In this document: in pieces, positions 1 through 6,782 of the stretch | How positions within the stretch are numbered: position 1 is the stretch's first letter | How the letters are laid out: the number at the start of each line of letters is the position of its first letter | Source of the DNA: Actinomycetota bacterium | Lineage (GTDB): Bacteria > Actinomycetota > UBA4738 | Assembly (NCBI GenBank): GCA_005885015.1 | Contig: VAYG01000035.1 | Span: 1-15,299 of the forward strand | Direction: 5' to 3' | Length of the DNA: 15,299 bases | The notes under the pieces: generated by a model | The model's database searches: none | What the model saw: only the letters and a program-made list of their open reading frames with translations | Told to the model about the DNA's origin: nothing | Made by a program: the position numbers and the translations under genes

Positions 1-3
1 GGC

Positions 4-795
4 GTGCTGGAGCGACGCGTCCTCGACAACGAACTCGATCTGCTCGCTCAGTTCTCTCCTCGGATGGAGGCCGCCGGCTTCCTGGTCGCGTTCACCCAGC
101 GCGCCGGGGGGGTGAGCGAGGGGACGTTTCGGAGCCTCAACCTCGGCCTGGGAACGGATGACGAGCCCGAGCGGGTCTTCGAGAACCGGCGGCGGATGGT
201 CGCGGCCCTCGGCCTTGATCAGGTGGCCGCGCTTCGCCAGGTCCACGGAACCGAAGTCATCGAAGTGGAGGCCGGCAAGCCCTGGCTCGCATACGCGAGC
301 CGCCGAAACCTCCCGGTCGGTGACGGCCTGATGACGTCCTCGCCCGATCTCGCCCTGGTCGTGCTCACCGCCGACTGCGTTCCCATCGCGTTGGCAGACC
401 CGGAAACCCGAACGATCGCGGCCGTGCACGCGGGCTGGCGGGGGATCGCGGCCGGCATCCTTTCATCGACGATCCGGAGGTTCCCCGACCCTTCGCGGAT
501 GATCGCGGCCGTAGGGCCCGCGGTGGGCCTCGATCATTACGAGGTCGGGGACGACGTCGTGGCCGCGGTGGCGGCCGGCTCGGAGGGCGAGGCGACATGG
601 CGGCCGGGTCCCCGGGGCCGGCCTCTCCTGGATCTTGGGACGACGGCGGCGGCCACGCTCCGGACCCTCGGGGTCGGCGCGGTCGACCTCGCCGACGAGT
701 GCACGGCCTGCCTGCCGGACGCGTTCTTCTCCCACCGCCGGGACGGGGCAACGGGTCGACAGGCCCTCGTCGCCGCGCGTCTGCCCCGAGCATGA
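4..795 (+). CDS. pgeF: Purine nucleoside phosphorylase/laccase-domain protein (PgeF/YfiH family)
   Basis: This is a cytosolic enzyme of the multicopper-oxidase-like DUF152 family. Known members have purine nucleoside phosphorylase/adenosine deaminase activity, or remove a wrong residue from UDP-MurNAc peptidoglycan precursors. The metal-site residues are all visible: H81 in RQVHG, C125 in TADCVP and H142 in AVHAGWRG. The family landmarks RAGGVSEG (33-40), SLNLG (44-48), YEVGDDV and the C-terminal FFSHRRDG with TGRQALVA are also present. The length of 263 aa is normal. The GTG at position 4 is the first possible start in the window; its ribosome site, and a possible start further upstream, are outside the window. 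An in-frame ATG at 64 would cut off family-typical N-terminal sequence. The stop overlaps the yggS start (ATGA), so the two are probably translationally coupled. In related bacteria ftsZ lies just upstream. Confidence 0.93.
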   Translation: MLERRVLDNELDLLAQFSPRMEAAGFLVAFTQRAGGVSEGTFRSLNLGLGTDDEPERVFENRRRMVAALGLDQVAALRQVHGTEVIEVEAGKPWLAYASRRNLPVGDGLMTSSPDLALVVLTADCVPIALADPETRTIAAVHAGWRGIAAGILSSTIRRFPDPSRMIAAVGPAVGLDHYEVGDDVVAAVAAGSEGEATWRPGPRGRPLLDLGTTAAATLRTLGVGAVDLADECTACLPDAFFSHRRDGATGRQALVAARLPRA

Positions 796-1520
796 TGGAT
801 CCATCGGCGTTGAGGAATGCTGCTGCCCGGGTTCGCTCCGGGATCGGTGCGGCATGTGCGCGGGCGGGGCGAGACCCCTCGGAGGTCCTCCTGGTGGCGG
901 TGACGAAGACGATGCCCGTCGCCGTGGTGCAGGCGGCCCGCGAAGCTGGACTCGAGGACCTGGCCGAGAACTATGCGAAGGACCTGGCGGAGAAGTCGGC
1001 GGCAGTCCCCGCCCGGTGGCACTTCGTCGGCAAGGTCCAGGCCGGCACGGCCCGTCTGATCGCCGACCACGCCGACGTCATCCACTCGGCCGAGCCCGGC
1101 CGAGCCCTCGAACGGGCCGCCGGCCGTCTGGCCCGCGCCGGGCGCCGGATCCCGTGCCTCCTCCAGGTCGACTTCACCAGGGCCCGCCAGGGGGTCCCGC
1201 CCGAGGAGGCGGCCCCGTGCGCGGCGTCCCTGATGGGCACGGAAGGCATCCACATGGTTGGGCTGATGACGATCCCGCCATGGGCGGATGACCCCGAGGC
1301 TTCGAGGCCCTTCTTCATCCGGCTCCGGGAGCTCCGGGACGCCATCGCCACCCGTCTCCCCGAGGTCCGGGAGCTCTCGATGGGAATGTCCGGAGACTAT
1401 CCAGTTGCGGTGGAGGAAGGCGCTACGATGGTGCGGATCGGGACGGCCCTGTTCGGGTCCCGCCCGCCGGCCCGGCGGTCGCCGCGCCGCGAGGGCCCCG
1501 GCCGGGGAAGGCTCGGCTGA
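792..1520 (+). CDS. yggS: YggS/PROSC-family pyridoxal phosphate homeostasis protein
   Basis: This is a PLP-binding alanine-racemase-fold protein without known catalysis. The family keeps free PLP and amino/keto acid pools in balance in the cytosol. Seen: the PLP lysine K39 in AVTKT, AENYAKDLAEK, WHFVGKVQ, LLQVDF, GLMTIPPW, and the phosphate-binding stretch LSMGMSGDYPVAVEEG followed by MVRIGTALFG. The length is 242 aa, against about 230 usual, because of an Arg/Pro/Gly-rich tail after residue 220. The usual Asn-Lys after the WHFIG-x-LQ motif is replaced by Gly-Thr. There are tandem ATG codons at 792 and 795. I chose 792 because it overlaps the pgeF stop as ATGA; no clear Shine-Dalgarno sequence precedes it, which fits translational coupling. 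The frame is open far upstream, but that part overlaps pgeF and is not family-like. sepF follows after 11 bases. Confidence 0.92.
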   Translation: MMDPSALRNAAARVRSGIGAACARAGRDPSEVLLVAVTKTMPVAVVQAAREAGLEDLAENYAKDLAEKSAAVPARWHFVGKVQAGTARLIADHADVIHSAEPGRALERAAGRLARAGRRIPCLLQVDFTRARQGVPPEEAAPCAASLMGTEGIHMVGLMTIPPWADDPEASRPFFIRLRELRDAIATRLPEVRELSMGMSGDYPVAVEEGATMVRIGTALFGSRPPARRSPRREGPGRGRLG

Positions 1521-1531
1521 AGGGGAGGCAC

Positions 1532-2002
1532 ATGGCTGGGGTCTGGAAGAAGACGTTGCAGTATCTCGGGCTCGTCGAGGACGAGGAGCTCGAGGACCTC
1601 GAAGACGTGGAGTCCGGGGCCCAGCCGGAGCCGGCGCCGATCCGCCGGGTGACCCGGACCGACATGCCTGCCGCCGACCGGCCCGAAGCGATCGTTCGCA
1701 CGATGCCCCCTCGCCGCATGCCCACGGCAGCCATCCACCGAGCCGAGCCGAAGCGCTTCAACGAGGCGCGAGAGATCGGGGAGCGGTTCCGCCAGGGGGT
1801 CCCGGTGATCATGAACCTCCAGGCCACCGAGGACGCCATCGCCCGCCGGCTGGTCGACTTCGCCTCCGGCCTGGTGTTCGGCCTGGACGGGAAGATCGAG
1901 ATGGTTGCCTCACGGGTCTACCTGCTGACCCCCGCGAACATGGAGGTCTCCGCGGAGGAGCGGGAGCGCATCGTGGAAGGGGGCTTCTTCAACCAGTTCT
2001 GA
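1532..2002 (+). CDS. sepF: Cell division protein SepF
   Basis: SepF binds the C-terminus of FtsZ and anchors the Z-ring to the membrane in Gram-positive bacteria and some archaea. The protein has 156 aa. The N-terminal segment MAGVWKKTLQYLGLV can form the membrane-binding amphipathic helix. An acidic and proline-rich linker follows (about 16-67). The SepF core (about 72-156) begins near KRFNEAREIGERF and includes VPVIMNLQ, RRLVDFASGLVFGLDGKIE, and VYLLTPANMEVSAEE. The ending GFFNQF is also family-like. The start is supported by GGGGAGG placed about 5 bases before the ATG. It lies between yggS and yggT, as is typical for the division cluster in actinobacteria, and is probably in one operon with them. 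Confidence 0.95.
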   Translation: MAGVWKKTLQYLGLVEDEELEDLEDVESGAQPEPAPIRRVTRTDMPAADRPEAIVRTMPPRRMPTAAIHRAEPKRFNEAREIGERFRQGVPVIMNLQATEDAIARRLVDFASGLVFGLDGKIEMVASRVYLLTPANMEVSAEERERIVEGGFFNQF

Positions 2003-2062
2003 GCCGCCCGAGACGACCCGAACCGGCCGTGTATCGAGCGCACCTCAGAGGGTGAGTCGGCC

Positions 2063-2314
2063 ATGGTCATCATCTGCATCCTGCTGTGGGCGTACTGGGT
2101 GATCATGCTGCTCCGGATCCTCTCCTCCTGGTTTCCCGCGCCGGGGCAAGGCCCCCTTCGCCAGCTCATGGAGGTCGTCTACTCGGTGACCGAGCCGGTG
2201 CTTCGGCCCCTCCGGAGCATCATCAAGCCGGTCCGGCTGGGGATGGTGGGGCTGGACTTGTCGCCGATAATCGTGTTCGTTGTCATCACGGTCCTCCAGC
2301 GGATCTTCTGCTGA
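2063..2314 (+). CDS. yggT: YggT family membrane protein
   Basis: This is a small integral membrane protein of 83 aa. The first hydrophobic segment is at about residues 1-20 (MVIICILLWAYWVIMLLRIL) and a second runs from about 64 to 82 (DLSPIIVFVVITVLQRIF). Between them lie SSWFP and the conserved VTEPVLRPLRSIIKP, which is the YggT signature. The cellular role is not firmly known; the family is linked to cell division or chromosome distribution and osmotic tolerance by gene neighbourhood. AGAGGGTGAG 6-16 bases before the ATG can serve as the ribosome site. It sits 60 bases after sepF, a spacer in which I see no terminator or promoter, and 13 bases before the divIVA-like gene. Confidence 0.9.
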   Translation: MVIICILLWAYWVIMLLRILSSWFPAPGQGPLRQLMEVVYSVTEPVLRPLRSIIKPVRLGMVGLDLSPIIVFVVITVLQRIFC

Positions 2315-2327
2315 CTCCCGGGGGTTG

Positions 2328-3272
2328 ATGTCGATGCCGAGGAAGCGAAAGGAACGGTCCGAGACCGAAGCAGCCGCCCCGAGCGATTCGAAGCGGGTCA
2401 CCCCGGTGGACATCCAGCAGAAGGAGTTCCGCCTGGCCTTCCGCGGATACCACGAGCGGGAGGTCGACCAGTTCCTCGACGAGGTGACCGAGGAGGTGGC
2501 CCGCCTCCATGCCGAGACGAAGCGCCTCCGGGAGGAGCTGGAGTTCGCCAGGACCTCCCGGTTGGACCTGGCCGGAGCCGCAGAGGCCGAGGGCATCCTC
2601 CGACGGGCTCGGGAGGAGGCCGGCCGCATCCTGTCGGACGCCCGGGCCCGGGCCTCGGCGCATGGGATCCCGATGTCCGGCGGGCGAGGGAACGCGGGGG
2701 CCGTGGCCCCGTTCCTCGCCCAGGAGCGGGAGTTCCTCCAGAGCCTGGCGAACCTGATCCAGGTGCACGCCGAGTCGGTGAAGGAGACCATCCGGCGCAC
2801 CCGCGAGGCCGCCGCGGCGCCGGCACCGGCGGGATCGTCCCCTTCGGGCCCGTCCGCCGACGCGCAGCCGCAACCGACCTCGTCGCAGCCCAGGGAGGCT
2901 GTCGAACCCGTCGTGGCCGGCTCCGATCCCGACGCCGGCCCTCCCACCCAGCCCTGGGCGCCGCCCGGGATGGGCCCGGGACCGAGCGGACACGGCGGGC
3001 CGGCCGGTGAGGACAGGGAGTGGACCCAGTACTACGCGTCCTCGCCTGTGGATGAACCGGCCGCTCCGGATCGAGCCGACGCCACATCGCCGAACGCCTC
3101 CACCCGGGACGAGATCGTCGACCTGACCGAGGACCATCCGGAGATCCGGCGAAGAGAGGCGGCGGCCACACCGTCGCCGGAACCATCGCCGGTGGTCCGC
3201 CGGGCCGACCTCTCGGATGACGACTCCGCGGAGGAACGATCGATCCGCGAGCTCTTCTGGGGCGAGGAGTAG
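2328..3272 (+). CDS. DivIVA domain-containing protein
   Basis: This is a coiled-coil cytoskeletal/polarity protein of the DivIVA/Wag31 group, expected at the membrane at poles or septa. The DivIVA N-terminal domain is clear at about residues 23-75: VTPVDIQQKEF, FRGYHEREVDQFLDEV, then a heptad-like coiled coil up to about 110. A second helical stretch at about 130-163 (EREFLQSLANLIQVHAESV) resembles the second part of the family fold. From about 164 to 300 it is a low-complexity linker rich in Pro, Ala, Ser and acidic residues, ending in the tail SIRELFWGEE. The length is 314 aa. ATG 2328 and ATG 2334 are both possible; GGGGG at 2320-2324 is better spaced for 2334. An upstream in-frame start would overlap yggT and encode no family sequence. 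The stop is only 6 bases from the end of the convergent ileS. Confidence 0.88.
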   Translation: MSMPRKRKERSETEAAAPSDSKRVTPVDIQQKEFRLAFRGYHEREVDQFLDEVTEEVARLHAETKRLREELEFARTSRLDLAGAAEAEGILRRAREEAGRILSDARARASAHGIPMSGGRGNAGAVAPFLAQEREFLQSLANLIQVHAESVKETIRRTREAAAAPAPAGSSPSGPSADAQPQPTSSQPREAVEPVVAGSDPDAGPPTQPWAPPGMGPGPSGHGGPAGEDREWTQYYASSPVDEPAAPDRADATSPNASTRDEIVDLTEDHPEIRRREAAATPSPEPSPVVRRADLSDDDSAEERSIRELFWGEE

Positions 3273-3278
3273 GCGCGG

Positions 3279-6200
3279 TCAGGCTGGAGCGATGCGCGGC
3301 TCGCCGGCCGCCGGATCCGTTCCGATCGAGACGGCCAGCACCTCGTCGGCGATCCAGTCCCGATGGAGGAGCAGATCCGCCTCCGTCTCCGGCAACGTGA
3401 CCCGGATGCGATCCGTGAGCTCCAGGCCGGCCTCCTTCCGCATGTCGTTCAGCTTGCGGATCATGTCCAAGGCGCGACCCTCCAGGCGGAGATCGTCGTC
3501 CAGGGACACGTCGAGGGCCAGCGAGATCGGTCCCTCCGCGGCCACGGCCCAGCCTTCTACGGCGACCCGTTCACCTCGGATCACGTCCTCGGCATCGAGG
3601 TCGACTCCAGCCACCCGAACCCCGCCCCCGGGCAGCTCCTCGTAGTCCCCCGCCGCCAGGGCCGCTCGCACATCCGCGACCTTCGGACCGAGCCGGGGCC
3701 CGAGCACGGGCAGGTTCGGCATGAGGGCCTGGCGGACGACCGGCCCCTCGTCGAACCCGATGTCCTTCACCCGAAGCTCGTCCCGGATCTCGTCCGCGTA
3801 CGGCTCGGCCCCGTCCGCTCCCCGCACGTAGGCGCGGCGGAGGGGCTGCCGGAGCTTGATGCCGACCTCCGCGCGGGCCCGGCGTCCGAGCTCGACGACC
3901 CGGCGGGCGACCTCCATCTCCTTCAGCAGGGCGGAGTCGTAGGGCTCGCTCCGGGGCCAGCCGGCCAGGAAGACCGAGTCGGGTGCGTCCGGGCAGGGGC
4001 GGGCGACGAGGTTCTCCCACAGGGATTCCGCCAGGAACGGGATGATCGGGGCGATGACGTGGACGCCCGCGACCACCGCGGTCCACAGGGTCCGCAAAGC
4101 CGCCTCCTCGCCACCCCAGAACCGACGGCGGGATCGCCGGATGTACCAGGTGGACACGTCGTCCACGAACGCGTCGAAGGCCCGGATGACGTCGACGGTC
4201 AAGGACGCCTCGTAGCCGGCCGTCGCTTCCTCCACCAGCTTGCCCGTCCTCGCAACGAGCCAGCGGTCCAGCGGATGGAGATCACCCCGCGCCGACGTGG
4301 ACAGGTCGGCGAAGTCGGGCCGGAACCCCTGGATGTTCGCGTACTCCACGAAGAACGACACGGAGTTCCAGAACGTCAGGAGCCGGCGCTTGATCTCGTG
4401 GCCGGGGCCGTACCCGAAGAGCAGGTCCTGATCGGGAGGCTGGGAGCAGAACTGCCACCGCATCACGTCGGCGCCCATGCGGGCGAACGCGTCCTCGGCC
4501 TCGATCATGTTGCCCCACGAGCCGTGCATCTCACGGCCGTGCTCGTCCAGCATCTTCTCGTACCCCAGGACCTCCTTGAAGGGAGCGCGGTCGGTGAGCG
4601 CCACGGACATGAACAGCTGCGAGTAGAACCACAGCCGGATCTGCTCCCGCATCTCCGAGACCCAGTCGGCCGGGAACCACGCCTCCCAGTACTCGTGGTC
4701 GGGAAGGTCGGCCGTGGACAGCCCTTTGGAGGCGCCGGTCGCGTACCCCCCCTCGATCCGATTCGGGTTCTCCCAGCCGAGCGTGGAGAACGGAACGATC
4801 CCCGCGTCCAGCCAGACGTCCCCGACCTCCTTGATCCGCCGGACCCCGGCCCCGCACGACTCGCACCGGATCGGGACGTCGTCGATCCAGGGGCGGTGCA
4901 GCTCCTCGAGCTGCTCGAGCCCCGAGATCGCCCGCTCCTCCAGCTCCCTCTTCGAGCCGATCACGTTCACCCGGCCGCACGAGCACGGGTAGAAGGGGAG
5001 GGGCAGTCCGTAGTATCGGCGCCGGGAGATGTTCCAGTCGCCCATGTTGCGGAGCCAGTCCTCCATGCCCTTGCCCAAGTACTCGGGGATCCAGTGGACC
5101 GTGGCGCTGGCCCGCAGCAGCCGGGGCCGAAGCTCGTCGACGGCGATGAACCAGTCGTCGGTCACCCGGAAGATGAGGGGCGTCTGGCACCGCCAACAGT
5201 GGGGGTATCGGTGGACGATCTCCTCGGCAGCCTCCAGGCGTCCCCGCTCGCCCAGGTCGGCCACGATCTGATCCGCGGATTCACCGGTCCCGAGGCCGTG
5301 GAGCCACCCGTAGTCGTCGGAGAACCGGCCCGCCTCGTCCACCGGCACCAGGACCGGAAGGTCGTGGACGCGGGAGAGCTCGAAGTCCTCCGTCCCGGCA
5401 CCGGGAGCGATGTGGACGATGCCGGTGCCCTCCTCCAGGGACACCTCGTCCCAGGGGATGACACGGTGCTTGATCCCGGCCGCGGCGGGAAGGTGATCGA
5501 ACGGTCCCACGTAGGTCAGACCGACCAGCTCGGAACCCGGGGCCGCCCTGGTCGCGCGGTCCGTCGGGTACCGGGCCCTCGCCACCCATGCCCCATCCTC
5601 CCGGAGGATGTATTCGGCGTCGGGTTTGACCGCGGCCGCCACGTTGGCCGGCAACGTCCATGGCGTGGTCGTCCACACGACCAGCGACTCGCCCGGACGC
5701 TCCACGAGGGGAAACCGGACGTAGACGGAAGGATCCGTCTTCTCCCGGTAGACGTCCCCCTGCGAGAGCTCGTGCTGTGACATGGACGTGCCGCAGCGAG
5801 GGCACCACTCCGTGGAGCGGTTGCCCAGATACAGCCATCCCCGCTCGTGCATCAGCTTCAGGAACCGCCAGATGTATTCGATGTTCGTGTCCGAGAACGT
5901 GTAGTAGTCGTTGCCCCAGTCCATCCATTGCCCGAGGCGCTTCTCGCCACGGGTCAGCTCCCCGGCCGACCAGATGACCTTTTCCCGGCAGCGGCGTGCG
6001 AACTCCGCCAGCCCGTAGGACTCGATCTCCCTCTTCGAGTTGAGCCCGAGCTCTCGCTCCACGCCGACCTCGATCCAGAGGCCCTGGCAATCGAACCCGT
6101 TCTGGTAGCGCTGGTCGAACCCCCGCATCGCCTTGTACCGCTGGAACACGTCCTTCAACGTCCGGCCCCACGCGGTGTGGACGGGGAGGATCTTGTTCGC

Positions 6201-6368
6201 CGTCACCGGTCCGTCGATGAAGCTCCACTTGGGTCGTCCTCGATTGAGCTCGCGGAGGCGTTGGAAGGTTCGGTCCCGGTCCCAGCGATCGAGCACCTCC
6301 AGCTCCAGGACAGGATGGTCCGGCTTGGCCCGCAGCCGGGTGAACACTCCGTCGCGATCCTTCGTCAT
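3279..6368 (-). CDS. ileS: Isoleucyl-tRNA synthetase, eukaryote-like (IleRS2) type
   Basis: This cytosolic enzyme charges tRNA-Ile with isoleucine and hydrolyses mischarged Val-tRNA. The length is 1029 aa. The class I motifs are present but altered: the HIGH position reads PVHT (62-65, in ANKILPVHTAWGR) and the KMSKS position reads EMHGSWGN (613-620). The CP1 editing domain looks intact, with WTTTPWTLPAN (232-242), GTGIVHIAPGAGTEDFE (314-330) and D328. Probable zinc pairs are CPRC (189-192) and CWRC (391-394), with further CxCG and CESCG pairs later. The anticodon-binding domain follows, and the C-terminal region (RALDMIRKLNDMRKEAGL) resembles IleRS2 and lacks the terminal zinc finger of IleRS1. 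The start at 6368 is set by GGAGGGGG directly upstream and by the T-box leader; a longer frame to 6497 runs inside that leader. It lies opposite to all its neighbours. Confidence 0.95.
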   Translation of the reverse strand: MTKDRDGVFTRLRAKPDHPVLELEVLDRWDRDRTFQRLRELNRGRPKWSFIDGPVTANKILPVHTAWGRTLKDVFQRYKAMRGFDQRYQNGFDCQGLWIEVGVERELGLNSKREIESYGLAEFARRCREKVIWSAGELTRGEKRLGQWMDWGNDYYTFSDTNIEYIWRFLKLMHERGWLYLGNRSTEWCPRCGTSMSQHELSQGDVYREKTDPSVYVRFPLVERPGESLVVWTTTPWTLPANVAAAVKPDAEYILREDGAWVARARYPTDRATRAAPGSELVGLTYVGPFDHLPAAAGIKHRVIPWDEVSLEEGTGIVHIAPGAGTEDFELSRVHDLPVLVPVDEAGRFSDDYGWLHGLGTGESADQIVADLGERGRLEAAEEIVHRYPHCWRCQTPLIFRVTDDWFIAVDELRPRLLRASATVHWIPEYLGKGMEDWLRNMGDWNISRRRYYGLPLPFYPCSCGRVNVIGSKRELEERAISGLEQLEELHRPWIDDVPIRCESCGAGVRRIKEVGDVWLDAGIVPFSTLGWENPNRIEGGYATGASKGLSTADLPDHEYWEAWFPADWVSEMREQIRLWFYSQLFMSVALTDRAPFKEVLGYEKMLDEHGREMHGSWGNMIEAEDAFARMGADVMRWQFCSQPPDQDLLFGYGPGHEIKRRLLTFWNSVSFFVEYANIQGFRPDFADLSTSARGDLHPLDRWLVARTGKLVEEATAGYEASLTVDVIRAFDAFVDDVSTWYIRRSRRRFWGGEEAALRTLWTAVVAGVHVIAPIIPFLAESLWENLVARPCPDAPDSVFLAGWPRSEPYDSALLKEMEVARRVVELGRRARAEVGIKLRQPLRRAYVRGADGAEPYADEIRDELRVKDIGFDEGPVVRQALMPNLPVLGPRLGPKVADVRAALAAGDYEELPGGGVRVAGVDLDAEDVIRGERVAVEGWAVAAEGPISLALDVSLDDDLRLEGRALDMIRKLNDMRKEAGLELTDRIRVTLPETEADLLLHRDWIADEVLAVSIGTDPAAGEPRIAPA

Positions 6369-6658
6369 GCCCCCTCCAAAGCGAAACGCCCCGTCCCTTC
6401 CAGGGACGGGGCGCGTGCCCCGCGGTACCACCCTGCTTGGCCGGCCCCTCGCTGGGCCCGCCCACTCGCGGCTCCATCCAGAGCCTCCCGCTGTCACGGG
6501 CGGACCCGTCCGCGTCTACTTGGCTCCCGCGTGGCGCGCGGTGGCCGTTCGGGCGGCGGCTCGGGGAGGATCTTCGCCGGGGCAGCCCGCCGGGCTCGCA
6601 CCGTCTCCGGCTCGCTGTGGCGCTGGGAACCCGGCTACTCGTTCCCGTCGTCGCCTGT
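6369..6658 (-). ncRNA. T-box leader (tRNA-Ile sensing riboswitch) of ileS
   Basis: This leader senses uncharged tRNA-Ile and raises ileS expression when charging is low. On the minus strand the T-box sequence AGGGTGGTACCGCG is exact (6434-6421). Stem I can be drawn: GGGA, then an AGTA box, then GCCGGG on the 5' side, matched by CCCGGC, GAAG, the specifier ATC (6571-6569, an Ile codon), then TCCC on the 3' side. The internal linker AAGTAGACGCGGACGGG is typical of the class. The T-box AGGG and the following GCGGGGC can pair with GCCCCG and CCCU of the downstream hairpin to form the antiterminator, which excludes the terminator. The 5' end is set from a TACAAT -10 element, so it is approximate. 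This leader accounts for most of the 414-base gap between ileS and the DksA-like gene. Confidence 0.93.
6387..6413 (-). terminator. T-box-controlled terminator hairpin before ileS
   Basis: A perfect 12-bp stem (CGCCCCGTCCCT with AGGGACGGGGCG) closes a 3-base loop. It is followed on the minus strand by TTTCGCTTT, which is an imperfect U-run, then by the ileS ribosome site GGAGG and the ATG. Its 5' arm also pairs with the T-box, giving the antiterminator. The mode could be transcriptional termination with a weak U-run; a role in blocking ribosome access cannot be excluded, because the start codon is only 18 bases past the stem. Confidence 0.8.
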
Positions 6659-6664
6659 GCGGCC

Positions 6665-6670
6665 ATTGTA
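6665..6670 (-). promoter_or_regulatory. Probable -10 element of the ileS T-box transcript
   Basis: TACAAT on the minus strand lies just before the T-box leader, with an A at 6658 as a well-spaced start site. I see no good TTGACA-like -35 at the expected distance; the upstream sequence is GC-rich. The position at the edge of the structured leader is the main support. Confidence 0.5.
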
Positions 6671-6782
6671 GCCGTTGCCGCGATGGCGGCCGGGAGGCCG
6701 GACCGCAGCGCTGGCCCCATCCCGTATCCTGGAAGCTGGCGCCCGTCCACTTGTGAGTGCTAGCGTCCCCGGGACCCCCACC

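Noticed and set aside
3363..5780. An 805-codon open frame on plus inside ileS
   Set aside because: It is antisense to the well-supported ileS, and its composition (many Val, Leu, Pro, Arg, Asp) reflects GC-rich codon structure in the opposite frame. No domain is recognisable.
6725..6730. TATCCT as the -10 element of the DksA-like gene
   Set aside because: No acceptable -35 lies at the right distance, and one hexamer in this composition is not sufficient support.
6751..6763. GAGTGCTAGC upstream of the DksA-like gene as a CIRCE (HrcA) operator
   Set aside because: Only one half resembles the CIRCE repeat. The matching TTAGCACTC arm nine bases upstream is absent.
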